Shown here: positions 32,596-44,514 of the stretch, piece after piece
How positions within the stretch are numbered: position 1 is the stretch's first letter
Layout: every line of letters starts with the position of its first letter
DNA from: Phlyctochytrium arcticum
Lineage: Eukaryota; Chytridiomycota; Chytridiomycetes; Chytridiales; Chytridiaceae
Assembly (NCBI GenBank): GCA_025602905.1
Contig: JAHLKI010000001.1
Span: forward strand, 868,001-932,000
DNA: 64,000 nucleotides
Direction: 5' to 3'
Notes under the pieces: generated by a model
Database searches by the model: none
What the model was told of the DNA's origin: nothing
What the model saw: the letters and a program-made list of their open reading frames with translations, nothing else
Translations under genes and position numbers: made by a program

Positions 32596-35500
32596 CTAGT
32601 ATGGCCGGCCCATCAGCTGCATCAGCTCCCTGACTCGATCGGCCAAGCTGGCGATTCCCTCCGGGTCAGTCTCCAAAACCGTCGTACCCTCGTAAAAGAC
32701 CTGGTCCCGAAAGTCATTGCCTCGCTTGATGGCAAACATGGATTTTGTTCGGTCCGTTGTTTTGGAGTTTGTTGCTGCTTTTTCCCGAGCGTTGTTGGGT
32801 GATTGGTGATGGGAGTGAATCACCTGCCCGCAAAGTGGGATATAATCATTGATAATGTCAGCTGGCTTGGCAGCGCTTGCTTTACTATTTGCATCATGGC
32901 TCTCTGCCACAATGCATGCCGTGTCAAGAGCCAGCTCAACATTATCGTGGCGCAAACGGAGTACAAAATCTTCTGCTTCGCGCATGGTGCTGAGTAAACT
33001 GTGCCCTCGATGCTTGGGGGTGGGTCGAATACAAACCCCAACATTGAGCACCTTGGCCTCGTCCGCAATTTCCCGAAACAGCGTTAAAGCAGTCGACCAC
33101 CGCCCAGCCAACTTTTCCGGGTCCGAAGGCGGGGGTGAGGTCGGACATGTCACCACAACCTGTTCAGCGCCTAGCCATTGCGCGATCCGACAGGCAAATT
33201 GTACATAATCAACAAACCGCTCTTCTTCGCCTTCTGTCCCAAACAACAGCAAACCATGCTGCCCGTACAACGAGGCGTCAAAACTGGCAATCTGAAATCC
33301 CCTGGCGGCAAACTTTTGCCGCGTTTCCTCGACCAGAACTTGGTCAATTCCCAATAGATCCGGCCATATTTTCTGAGGGGAGAATGTAATGCGACTGATA
33401 CCATACGACGACAGAATCCGGAGCACGATTGGCTCTTCCTCCTCAGTCCAACACGAATTGCTGATCGCGAGATTTTTGGCGAGCTCTTGCCGCACAAACG
33501 ACCGTAAATCCACCAATATATCATCTTTTGTGAGAATATACGGCTGGTCCATACCCCACAAGGCAGAGTGTTGGGTGCATATATGTGATGGGACCAGACC
33601 ACTCTCCAGGTTGGGTGCATTGGAAGGGGATATGGGTGTAGGGGGATTGGACATGGGAGACGCCAGGGCAAGCCAATCGGTGTCTTTGGATACATCACCC
33701 ATAATCACACCCAATGCCGCTCGAAGCGTGACCGGCTCCGTAGCCAAGTGGAGCGTGCGTAGGTTGGCTCGAATGGCAATTTCAATATGCTCCCATAGTC
33801 TGCCAATAGGGTATAGCTGAAACTCGTCAAAAGCTTGTGCGTGAAGCAAGCGTTTATTCATCAGGCTTTCCATGGTGTTTTGGCTCAGTCCATGGCCATA
33901 AGCGTTGGGAAGTCGGCAGATCAAGTGTCGAGGGAACTGCTTGCGAACAAATTCTTCCAGCATGGCTCGGCTTTGCCCGTACGGACTCAGCGATGACCCA
34001 CGATCGGCACTTTCATCCACCTTGCCCGTCATATTGTCAAATACCTCCACCGTCGAAATCAGAATCAGCGTCTCGCAATTGACGTACCGCAATGATGACA
34101 TGAGCGTTCGGACATCCGCCAGATCCTGTCGTGAATTATACTTGCGATTGTCAGAAACAGCCACACACACAAGAGAGTCAAACTGCTTGTCGGAAATGTC
34201 CTTGACGTCGGCGGAGGGATACGTCTTGGCAAACGCTGTCTGTTTCATCAGGCTCTTGCCAATGAGCGTGGACGAACCAATGAGCGCCATTCCCAGGTTG
34301 GTTCGTCGCAACGGGCCCTCCGCTGGAATGGGTTGGGGGCGGGTGCGAGCCTCAAGCCACTGCCGGACAAACTGCTCGGCATGAAAGACTCCTGTGATTT
34401 TACCGCCAAACAGCGTCATGGTCCGTCCAGTGTGATGCTCCACACATTCCCGGTTGGCCGAGTTGGATTTGAGCTTTGTTTTGCAGGACAAAAAGTACCC
34501 CGCGTACTCGTAATCCACCATAAAATCCTTGATAAAGTTGGCCGCCTGCTCCTCAAAAATGGGACGTCTCTTCTGCACATCCGCCTCCGTGTAGCTTTCC
34601 ATAAAGGTCTCTGCATCCTTAGCCAGGTCGAAGCGGCCGAGTGGGGTGTGCGATACGCTGGTCAGAGTAAAAAGCAGCTCCCCCTTTTCACCGCGATACT
34701 CAAACAGTGAGACGAAATTCCCGTCGATAATGGTATGGCTGGGTGGGATACTGTTTCCGGGCTTTTTGAAGCGATACAGCAACGTCAGGCACGGCTCAAA
34801 GTAGCATTTTATGATTGAGCTTGATGTCATGTGGTTGAACGTGCAGTCCAATGCAAAATCAAACTCTTCGCCATTGATGGTCACTGCCTTCTCGTCCTCC
34901 ACCAACGCGTCGACTGCTGTATTCAATCGGACGACTGGCCCAAGCATTTTTTCAAAATATTCCTGGCATTTGACGGGAAGGAAACATTGCTCAAAGCATC
35001 GGAGAACCCCTTGCACCTTCTGCAAGTTATGTTGTTCGGGTGCCAGAAACTCATACCGTAAGCCACTGGAGAGAGAAAGGCTTTAGTACATCCTGTCGCC
35101 GTCGCATATCTGGTCCCCATCCTACCTGGCATGCATGATCTGGATGACCGTTCCCAGATCCAATTCACTCTCGTCCGCAACAGAGTACAGGTTTTCGCGC
35201 ATGTAGCTGGTGAGCTCGGGATACACTTCTCTCATCAGCTTGAAACCCCGGATAGTTTCCAGACGCGTGTGGGCTGACCGCGCGTAGTGGAATCCTTGAT
35301 GCAACCTGAATTGGTTCCATCTTGACGCTTCCGTAAAAATTTTGGCCCGTCGCTCAAAAATGGTAACCTGATACCCTTCCTCCATCAAGACTTTTGCCAA
35401 GTGACAACCATACCAGCCTGCGCCGACGATTCCGACGCGTACGCGATGGGTTGCAGCGTGAGCATCTGATGGTGGTTGCGTGTATACTCCCTCAAGATCG

Positions 35501-35712
35501 ATAGCGGTGCTGCTGGAACGGCTCCTTTCAAATAATGGATCTTTGGGCTCCCTCAACAACTTTAGAACGGCATCGGCTTTGTGCACATCTACGTCCAGCA
35601 ACTTGGCGATGCGATTAACCTCATCTCGTAGCAGATGACTCTCATCCTCCAGGAATGGTCGATCCGTAGTAGTATCGCATTGAAGCGGCTCTCGGCTTGG
35701 GGTTGTCATCAT
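32596..35712 (-). CDS. FAD oxidoreductase - SDR - TIM-barrel triple fusion enzyme, copy A
   Basis: Exons 35712-35126 and 35065-32596; about 1017 residues (two adjacent ATGs at 35712 and 35709; the other copy has only the second). Residues 1-85 are a linker rich in charged residues. The FAD domain spans ~85-470: VGIVGAGWYGCHLAKVL (GxGxxG), TIFER, RWNQFRLHQGFHYARS, then a long substrate domain. An SDR-like domain spans ~475-700 (MALIGSSTLIGKSL, LILISTVEVFD, SPYGQSRAMLEEF, LICRLPNAYGHG). A TIM-barrel domain spans ~735-1017 (VVVTCP, ELALDTACI, VIHSHHQSP). The SDR and TIM parts are paralogous to the whole SDR-TIM protein next door, but the first metal-ligand position reads CIRPTP instead of CLEANP, so this barrel may be catalytically dead or altered. 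The reaction is unknown; redox modification of a sugar is likely. Confidence 0.85.
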
Positions 35713-36208
35713 ACTTGCTTGAGATACTCGGGCAAGGGCACTGCCGTGAGGGAATAATACGCGTAACGCGACATTTATGCTTGCTACTCAGCATATGCAA
35801 ACAGCTTATTCAGCATAGTGCCAATGTACGTTGCTGCCCTGATTTGAGCCCCCTAGCAATGAAATCCCATTTTCAATTGCGAGTATGGGATCGCATTGGT
35901 ATTGGCACGTAGTCTTGTCAGAAAGAGTAGTATTTTCTTCATTTTGTCTGCGTTTGCGCGAGAGTGTATTTCAGTGATTGCAAAGTAGGCGCTACTTAAA
36001 CTGCCATTTCCAGGTGATGGTGTTCTGTCGCAGCTAAGCGGCATGCAACTTTAGTGGTCGCCGATTCGGCTGACATTGCGCTGAGGGAATGTGTCCCCAG
36101 TAAAAGATTCCCAGGAATGATGGGAAGGATTTTTGAATCCAAGATGTAGAAGGCTAGGGTTGACGTGGAATGCATAAACAAAACGCGAAGCGAGTTCGTT
36201 CGAGCGCA
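35713..36208. other. promoter region of FAD fusion A and of TPT-B
   Basis: Shared divergent upstream region between the minus-strand FAD fusion A and the plus-strand TPT-B. No gene recognised. It is not similar to the region upstream of FAD fusion B. Confidence 0.6.
35759..35764. promoter_or_regulatory. ACGCGT element upstream of FAD fusion A
   Basis: ACGCGT immediately followed by AACGCG, about 50 bp upstream of the start codon (minus-strand gene). The flank differs from that of copy B, yet both contain the hexamer. Confidence 0.55.
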
Positions 36209-36214
36209 ACGCGT
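36209..36214. promoter_or_regulatory. ACGCGT element upstream of transporter TPT-B
   Basis: ACGCGT 72 bp before the ATG at 36286; the orthologous position in TPT-A is 22169-22174. Confidence 0.55.
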
Positions 36215-37955
36215 TTGGACCCTCTGACTTGCTTCGACATTCTGCCCAGCCTCTTGCGAATTCGCCGACCAAAAAGTTCTCCAGTATGCTTCCCGCGCCT
36301 AATTCAGAGCGGCCTCCTCCTCGTACCGTTCATGTGGTCTTTTACTTGATGTGGGTTGGTTGCCTAACGAACAAATGCTCACAAATGAAAACTTACTATC
36401 GTTGCATTCATTTCAAAGTGCCTGGGTACTATGCTCCAGCGGTGTCATACTTTTCAACAAGTATATCCTTGACACAGCTGGCTTCCGTAAATACTTTTGC
36501 CATTTGATTCACAAAAGTCAACGAAGGCGCTAACTTCTCATATTTCGCAGCATTCCCCATGCTGCTGACAACATACCATCTGGCCTTTGCTACTATCGCC
36601 ACGGTCATCTTGCGAAGGACCACAAACCTTTTGAAAGGATTGGACAATTTGCAGATGGATTTCAAGATGTATACCACATCCATTCTGCCAATTGGATTTT
36701 GCTTCTCGGCCAGCTTGATTCTTTGCAACTTGGCTTACCTGTACTTGAGCGTAGCTTACATCCAGATGCTGAAGGTAAGCGAATGATCGCCTCTTTGATG
36801 AGGTACTCCATTCGGTCACAGCAAGCTCTGAGTATTTTTCTCCCAGTCTAGCACATCGGTGATGGTACTTGTTATAACCTGGGTGCTCGGCGTCGAGAGT
36901 CCCTCCATACCTATTTTCAGCAAAGTCATTATAATTGTCACGGGCGTGGCTATTGCTTCGTCCACCGAGCTCCAATTCAATTGGATAGGAACCATTATTC
37001 AACTGCTCGGGACGTTTGCGGAAGCCCTACGTCTAGTCCTGGTACAGCAGTTGATGAGAGGTATGAAAATGGACCCTTTGACCAGCTTGTATCTTTATGC
37101 ACCGGTAAGGAGTGCCCATGCTATTATTGAATCTGCAACAAAATTGAATAAATCCTTCGTTTACAGGCATGTGCTTTGATGAATGGTCCTGCTTTTCTGT
37201 ATTTTGAACTACGGGACTTCTCCTGGGCGGCGTTCGATCGCGTCGGTGTTTGGATGTTTCTAGCCAACGGACTTATAGCATTTGGGCTTAATGTGGCTCT
37301 TGTCTTTGTGGTAAGTCGGCCTTCTTTGATTTTCTTGAGGAGCGAACGATTATTAACATCAGGTGTTTTGGTATAGCTCGCACGAACGTCTTCACTAGTC
37401 CTCTGTCTCACTGGAGTTGGCAAGGATATCTTGCTCATTTTGACGTCTGTAGTTCTTTTTCAAACGCCTCTGCGAGGGATGCAGGTATTCGGCTATCTGA
37501 TGGCCACTCTCGGGCTTATATCATACAAGCAACCCGCCCTTTTTGACGGGCACGTTGAGAAAATTTTCTTGAAAGTGTTCCCGAGATGTGGGGCATCAGC
37601 ACTACTAAAGTACCGAAAGCTATCCAGGACCGACATGGTACCGCCGGAGCAAATTGCTTTATCGACACAAATGAGCGACGATGACTTGGACGATAATTCC
37701 GATACGGGCGACAACAGACCATTATCGAAATAGCAAAGCTCTGATCATCTGTATTTATTGCGTAAGCTAGAATCTTCCTGAGACGTATCCTAGTCGATCG
37801 CCTATCCTCTCTACCGCTGTGACAGCAGATGGATGCTATATCTACCTTGCATCGTCAACATTCAACTTGTCAAGACTTCGCGAAACTGCTCCAGAGAGCA
37901 CATCGCAACAGGCTTCTGGCATGATTGTTAAAAATTTGAGAGTTTATCTTGTATT
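36210..37955 (+). repeat. direct repeat, copy B (transporter gene with flanks)
   Basis: Second copy of the segment at 22170-24090, in the same orientation, sitting in the spacer between the inverted arms. Coding exons are almost identical; introns and the 3' flank show more changes and small deletions. Confidence 0.85.
36286..37733 (+). CDS. TPT-family transporter, copy B
   Basis: Six exons with the same splice pattern as copy A: 36286-36350, 36419-36486, 36551-36774, 36847-37104, 37167-37310, 37377-37733; 371 residues. The protein differs from TPT-A at scattered positions, mainly after exon 4 (LRDFSWAAFDRVG versus LQDVSWAAFNRVG; the tail reads MVPPEQIALSTQMSDDDLDDNSDTGDNRPLSK). The frame is intact, so both copies should be functional. 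The start ATG directly follows CCAGT, lacking eight bases present upstream of the copy A start. It is transcribed toward FAD fusion B, 1.5 kb away. Confidence 0.87.
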
Positions 37956-39135
37956 TGTTTTGTATTTTCTTCAGGCCGTATGGAGCTTTATACCCGTTGT
38001 TCTCAGGTACTACTGACGACCTGCTGAATATGTGGAGGACCCAGATAAGCGGATCTTGTAAAATCGAGTATTTTGAAGTTGATAGATCTGCCAATATGCA
38101 CCGGATCGTGTCAATTACCCCTCTCTTGTATGAATGACATTGCACGCAACAGTTTTTCTGTACTATTCAACGCAAGTTTCTTTTTTATCGGGTTGGGGAA
38201 TAATGTTTCTTGGTCCGGGAGTGAAATATAAGCCATCTGTGTTGCTTGATCTTGCTTGCTTTATTTCTTTCATTGTTTTTCTCACTGAGCGAGAACGCAA
38301 AGATGGCAGGAAAGGAGAATAACAGTCGTTGATTTGATTCAAGACGAATGATGATCTGGTCTCGTACAACCATCAGCAGACCACTGCGGACCACCGCACC
38401 CAAATTGCTATGATACACACTCAAGTGAAATTAACCAGTGCGCAGGTTTAAATCTCTTGAATCGTCGACCCGGTTGTCCAAACTCGCAAAAAGTCTCGTA
38501 GAAACAACCGGAATTCACCGGAGGTGCATATGTAGATTGAGTGAGTTATCCCGAGAATACCCGATGTTATATGAGTCTCTGGCAGTCCGACTCTCTGCCC
38601 TTTCTCCGTCAGGATTCTTCGTCGTAAATTTCCTAGCAGGTATAGCTCGAAACTTTCAATAGGCTATCCCGGTCGCTATTACGCAAATACATTGGCTAGT
38701 ATTTCCAACTTCATTCGTTGCCATTCGTACTTGCGTATCACTGGAAAAAATTCACCTCCGGAGGCTCAGGCTCCGGACTTCTCCGTGATTTGTAAGCAAA
38801 AACACGAACCAAAGGTCGCGCATGTTCTGAGCTACTTTCGTTTTGCAAAAGGTCTGTATGATATTAGCGAGTAGCGAGGCACTGTCTCCCTGGCCTGGCG
38901 AATATGCAAGGTTATCCCTCCAAAAAAAACTTTCATGAAAATGAAATCATACAAAAGCGATGTGGAAGGAAAGGTTAATAAAAGGAACAAATAACAAATG
39001 GTTCGTGAATAATTCCTCTGTAATTACTATGATACCAGCTTACCAAGTTCATCATGCATTTATTCCTTTTTGATCTGATCTGCCAGGTTCTGCCCACGAA
39101 ATTCGAATTGCTGAATAAGCTGTCGGAAAAAACTA
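37956..39135. other. spacer, nothing recognised
   Basis: About 1.2 kb without similarity to the left side of the palindrome. Several short AT-rich frames, none recognisable. Probably holds the terminator of TPT-B and the promoter of FAD fusion B. Confidence 0.6.
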
Positions 39136-39141
39136 ACGCGT
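39136..39141. promoter_or_regulatory. ACGCGT element upstream of FAD fusion B
   Basis: ACGCGT 70 bp before the ATG at 39211, in a flank unrelated to that of copy A. Confidence 0.55.
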
Positions 39142-39210
39142 CGAAATGCTGGCGGAATAAATACCAGTAAACTCTGGCTACGTTTTTATCAAAGCGCGGC
39201 TCGTATCAAA

Positions 39211-42200
39211 ATGACAACCCCAAGCCGAGAGCCACTACAATGCGATACTACTACGGATCGACCATTCCTGGAGGATGAGAGTCATCTGCTACGAGATGAG
39301 GTTAATCGCATCGCCAAGTTGCTGGACGTAGATGTGCACAAAGCCGATGCCGTTCTAAAGTTGTTGAGGGAGCCTAAAGATCCATTATTTGAAAGGAGCC
39401 GTTCCAGCAGCACCGCTATCGATCTTGAGGGAGTATACACGCAACCACCATCAGATGCTCACGCTGCAACCCATCGCGTACGCGTCGGAATCGTCGGCGC
39501 AGGCTGGTATGGTTGTCACTTGGCAAAAGTCTTGATGGAGGAAGGGTATCAGGTTACCATTTTTGAGCGACGGGCCAAAATTTTTACGGAAGCGTCAAGA
39601 TGGAACCAGTTCAGGTTGCATCAAGGATTCCATTACGCGCGGTCAGCCCACACGCGTCTGGAAACTATCCGGGGTTTCAAGCTGATGAGAGAAGTGTATC
39701 CCGAGCTCACAAGCTACATGCACGAAAACCTGTACTCTGTTGCGGACGAGAGTGAATTGGATCTGGGAACGGTCATCCAGATCATGCATGCCAGGTAGGA
39801 TGGGGACCAGATATGCGACGGCGACAGGATGTACTAAAGCCTTTCTCTCTCCAGTGGCTTACGGTATGAGTTTCTGGCACCCGAACAACATAACTTGCAG
39901 AAGGTGCAAGGGGTTCTCCGATGCTTTGAGCAATGTTTCCTTCCCGTCAAATGCCAGGAATATTTTGAAAAAATGCTTGGGCCAGTCGTCCGATTGAATA
40001 CGGCAGTCGACGCGTTGGTGGAGGACGAGAAGGCGGTGACCATCAATGGCGAAGAGTTTGATTTTGCATTGGACTGCACGTTCAACCACATGACATCAAG
40101 CTCAATCATAAAATGTTACTTTGAGCCGTGCCTGACGTTGCTGTATCGCTTCAAAAAGCCCGGAAACAGCATCCCACCCAGCCATACCATTATCGACGGG
40201 AATTTCGTCTCACTGTTTGAGTATCGCGGTGAAAAGGGGGAGCTGCTTTTTACTCTGACCAGCGTATCGCACACCCCACTCGGCCGCTTCGACCTGGCTA
40301 AGGATGCAGAGACCTTTATGGAAAGCTACACGGAGGCGGATGTGCAGAAGAGACGTCCCATTTTTGAGGAGCAGGCGGCCAACTTTATCAAGGATTTTAT
40401 GGTGGATTACGAGTACGCGGGGTACTTTTTGTCCTGCAAAACAAAGCTCAAATCCAACTCGGCCAACCGGGAATGTGTGGAGCATCACACTGGACGGACC
40501 ATGACGCTGTTTGGCGGTAAAATCACAGGAGTCTTTCATGCCGAGCAGTTTGTCCGGCAGTGGCTTGAGGCTCGCACCCGCCCCCAACCCATTCCAGCGG
40601 AGGGCCCGTTGCGACGAACCAACCTGGGAATGGCGCTCATTGGTTCGTCCACGCTCATTGGCAAGAGCCTGATGAAACAGACAGCGTTTGCCAAGACGTA
40701 TCCCTCCGCCGACGTCAAGGACATTTCCGACAAGCAGTTTGACTCTCTTGTGTGTGTGGCTGTTTCTGACAATCGCAAGTATAATTCACGACAGGATCTG
40801 GCGGATGTCCGAACGCTCATGTCATCATTGCGGTACGTCAATTGCGAGACGCTGATTCTGATTTCGACGGTGGAGGTATTTGACAATATGACGGGCAAGG
40901 TGGATGAAAGTGCCGATCGTGGGTCATCGCTGAGTCCGTACGGGCAAAGCCGAGCCATGCTGGAAGAATTTGTTCGCAAGCAGTTCCCTCGACACTTGAT
41001 CTGCCGACTTCCCAACGCTTATGGCCATGGACTGAGCCAAAACACCATGGAAAGCCTGATGAATAAACGCTTGCTTCACGCACAAGCTTTTGACGAGTTT
41101 CAGCTATACCCTATTGGCAGACTATGGGAGCATATTGAAATTGCCATTCGAGCCAACCTACGCACGCTCCACTTGGCTACGGAGCCGGTCACGCTTCGAG
41201 CGGCATTGGGTGTGATTATGGGTGATGTATCCAAAGACACCGATTGGCTTGCCCTGGCGTCTCCCATGTCCAATCCCCCTACACCCATATCCCCTTCCAA
41301 TGCACCCAACCTGGAGAGTGGTCTGGTCCCATCACATATATGCACCCAACACTCTGCCTTGTGGGGTATGGACCAGCCGTATATTCTCACAAAAGATGAT
41401 ATATTGGTGGATTTACGGTCGTTTGTGCGGCAAGAGCTCGCCAAAAATCTCGCGATCAGCAATTCGTGTTGGACTGAGGAGGAAGAGCCAATCGTGCTCC
41501 GGATTCTGTCGTCGTATGGTATCAGTCGCATTACATTCTCCCCTCAGAAAATATGGCCGGATCTATTGGGAATTGACCAAGTTCTGGTCGAGGAAACGCG
41601 GCAAAAGTTTGCCGCCAGGGGATTTCAGATTGCCAGTTTTGACGCCTCGTTGTACGGGCAGCATGGTTTGCTGTTGTTTGGGACAGAAGGCGAAGAAGAG
41701 CGGTTTGTTGATTATGTACAATTTGCCTGTCGGATCGCGCAATGGCTAGGCGCTGAACAGGTTGTGGTGACATGTCCGACCTCACCCCCGCCTTCGGACC
41801 CGGAAAAGTTGGCTGGGCGGTGGTCGACTGCTTTAACGCTGTTTCGGGAAATTGCGGACGAGGCCAAGGTGCTCAATGTTGGGGTTTGTATTCGACCCAC
41901 CCCCAAGCATCGAGGGCACAGTTTACTCAGCACCATGCGCGAAGCAGAAGATTTTGTACTCCGTTTGCGCCACGATAATGTTGAGCTGGCTCTTGACACG
42001 GCATGCATTGTGGCAGAGAGCCATGATGCAAATAGTAAAGCAAGCGCTGCCAAGCCAGCTGACATTATCAATGATTATATCCCACTTTGCGGGCAGGTGA
42101 TTCACTCCCATCACCAATCACCCAACAACGCTCGGGAAAAAGCAGCAACAAACTCCAAAACAACGGACCGAACAAAATCCATGTTTGCCATCAAGCGAGG

Positions 42201-42324
42201 CAATGACTTTCGGGACCAGGTCTTTTACGAGGGTACGACGGTTTTGGAGACTGACCCGGAGGGAATCGCCAGCTTGGCCGATCGAGTCAGGGAGCTGATG
42301 CAGCTGATGGGCCGGCCATACTAG
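39211..42324 (+). CDS. FAD oxidoreductase - SDR - TIM-barrel triple fusion enzyme, copy B
   Basis: Exons 39211-39794 and 39855-42324; 1017 residues. Exon 2 encodes the same protein as copy A. The only amino-acid change I see is in exon 1 (YMHENLYS here, YMRENLYS in copy A), plus two silent differences near 40013-40035. Domains and motifs are as described for copy A. The region upstream of the ATG is unrelated to that of copy A, so the two identical enzymes have different promoters. It converges on SDR-TIM B with 162 bp between the stops. Confidence 0.85.
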
Positions 42325-42486
42325 TAGTCACAACCCATTTTCTTATTATACCTGTGGCATCTGTTCACAATGATTTTGCATGTATGTATTTTCAGTATAT
42401 TTATATAACTACAAGCTCGGATCTACGAGCATGAGCTTCTTCTTGTTCATCCGACCAGACACTTTAATAAGTTGCAAAGTAATAGT

Positions 42487-44260
42487 CTAAACATCAAAGT
42501 ACCGGCTGCCGACTAATTCAACCGCAGTTTTGACTCGAGCAGGGTTATCATCCCCATTCTTCATTTCGAGACTGATCTTGACCGGAGACTCCCACAGTTG
42601 TTCTTGCAGAGTCCGAGCAAACATGGCGTGGTCGCATTTGGGCGTGGCAAAGTCTTCCAAGTACGGCTCACTGATATGGACATGGTAGATGATATCTTTG
42701 TTCTCCCGGACAATCTCGGCAATCTGGTCGCCGGCCAGAGTCATACATGCCAAATCGACGTGCAGGCGGAATCCAGGATGGTTGACCCGCCGGACAGCTG
42801 CAGCTGCTTGGCTGGCATTGTACAGATAGTCACATCCGTAGTCTTTTGGGTTGGCTTCTAGGCACAAGACCACATTGTGATCCGTCGAGTACGCGCCGAG
42901 CTCCTTCCAGACCGGATCGGCCAGCGAATCGCACTCGGCGTCTGATTTGCCATACCGCAGGCGGTTCTTGGGTGCACCCATGACGATGGCAGCCGGACGG
43001 GTGGAAGGTCCACTGGCTGCCTTGTGAATGGTGCTACACAGATCAATGACAAACTTCATGTGTTGGATATAGGCATTTCGACCCGTCTCGCTTTCCAGCA
43101 ACAGGCACTGTGGACAGTTGAACAAAATGGCTTGAAAGGAAGGAACAGTAAATCCCTTGGCGAACAGCTCTCTGCCAAACCTCTCTGCCTCTCCATCCCG
43201 TAGTGCCTGTTTGCACGCGTCCCACGACCCCCATATCTTGGTGGGGCCCAGCTCCAGCTGCTGGACATGATTCTGTCGCAGGAAGCGCAGGACCTTGTCA
43301 TTTTCGGCATCGTCTGACCACGTCCAGGCAATGTTTGAGACGACGCATTTGGTGCGCATGACATGCTGCTTGAAGAAACGTCGGATGCGATCAAGGGTCT
43401 CTGAGGCCGAGTAGATGTATTTGCCTGCCGGGCTCTTGTAATCAGCCGCATAGCGGGTCCCGATGCGGTAAGTGATGGCGGGCACGGATGGATCACTTGG
43501 AGGAACTTTGGCCAGGACCTATTCAAATTGTGGACAAGTTAGAATTGAAGGGCCAAACTTTACTACTACTTCAAGTGTCATCAACGGACGTACTACTTAC
43601 CGATTGGGGCACTGCTTTGGTCTCTTCGGCAACGCTAAGGATATCGTTGGTCCACACCGGTTCCGGAAACAGATTCACCAAGGTCAACTTGAGCTCAATC
43701 GCACGACGGATATCGGCCTCCAAACGGGTCAAATCATACCACTGAAAGTAACTATTGCGTTTAATTGTTTGCGGATTATTATCATTGAGCAAGTCATAAA
43801 TGTAATTCTTCTTCAACGAGGGCCCGTGAAGCGCCGGAAGCCTCACAATCAAGTGATTGTTGGGGAAAAGTTCCCGAATCCACTGCTCAAACCAAAATCG
43901 ATGCTTGCCGTACGCATGGTGCCCTTTGATGGATGCACTCAGGTCAGTACTCTCATCCTGATCTTCCACATTGAGATTATACACGTCGATCGTTGAAATG
44001 AGAACAAAGAGTTTTGGTTTGATGGTTTTGACAATGTCGCGTAATCCTGTCAAGGTGGCCAGGTCTTGCTCAGGCTGCTGATTGATTTTCCACTTTTCGG
44101 CTGGACAGGCCGCAAAGTAGACTACATCGTACGACGTGTCCTTGAGGTCCGTCACGTTTTTGGAATTGTAGAGATCGGTAAAGGTGCGTTGGAGACGGAG
44201 ATTACTACCCACGAGTCCGGTGTAGCCCACCAATGCGGAATATTCACTTGTGCCGGGCAT
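42487..44260 (-). CDS. SDR - TIM-barrel fusion enzyme, copy B
   Basis: Exons 44260-43601 and 43518-42487; 563 residues. Identical to copy A over the TIM-barrel half; the SDR half differs at a few residues (QRTFTD/QRSFTD, LKDTSYD/LKGKSYD, LTGLRD/LTRLRD, ILSVAEE/ILGVAEE). I start at the ATG at 44260, matching copy A; the frame is open further upstream (to 44518) but that part is promoter sequence containing the ACGCGT pair. Motifs GYTGLVG, YGKHR, CLEANP, HVDLACM, HVHIS and SLEM are all kept, so the enzyme should be as active as copy A. Confidence 0.85.
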
Positions 44261-44342
44261 GGTATGTGCGGTTTTGTTCAAGGTGTTTGCGATTTTGTGC
44301 CGAGTTTGCGAGTTGGTGAGCAGTAGCAGAGGCCAGGAGCAA

Positions 44343-44356
44343 ACGCGTCGACGCGT
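44343..44356. promoter_or_regulatory. paired ACGCGT elements upstream of SDR-TIM gene B
   Basis: Two abutting hexamers (44343-44348, 44351-44356) in an ACGCGTCGACGCGT palindrome, 83-96 bp upstream of the start at 44260. Confidence 0.6.
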
Positions 44357-44514
44357 CCGAAAATCTGGTGGACCGTGGATATAAACAAAACACTCAGTCA
44401 TTCCTTGGAACTTTGATGCACACGGGCCCAAAAAATCCGCAATATAATTAAAATACATACAAAGACAAAAACATAAAAAGAAAAAAAAAGGTCTCATAAA
44501 ACAACGGCACTTCT

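Larger units (their letters stand above)
28480..35712. repeat. left arm of a 7-kb inverted duplication
   Basis: Mirror image of 39211-46760. From about 30900 to 35709 the paired coordinates add to 74920 throughout, so there is no net insertion or deletion across the fusion-enzyme genes, and I found only a handful of base differences. Toward the outer end (exostosin exon 1, its 3' end, and the SDR-TIM 5' end) the arms diverge more. The inner border is exactly at the start codon of the FAD oxidoreductase gene. Confidence 0.92.

Noticed and set aside
32803..34710. several 60-175 codon frames inside both FAD fusion copies
   Set aside because: They recur as exact mirror images and overlap the long coding frame; shadows only.
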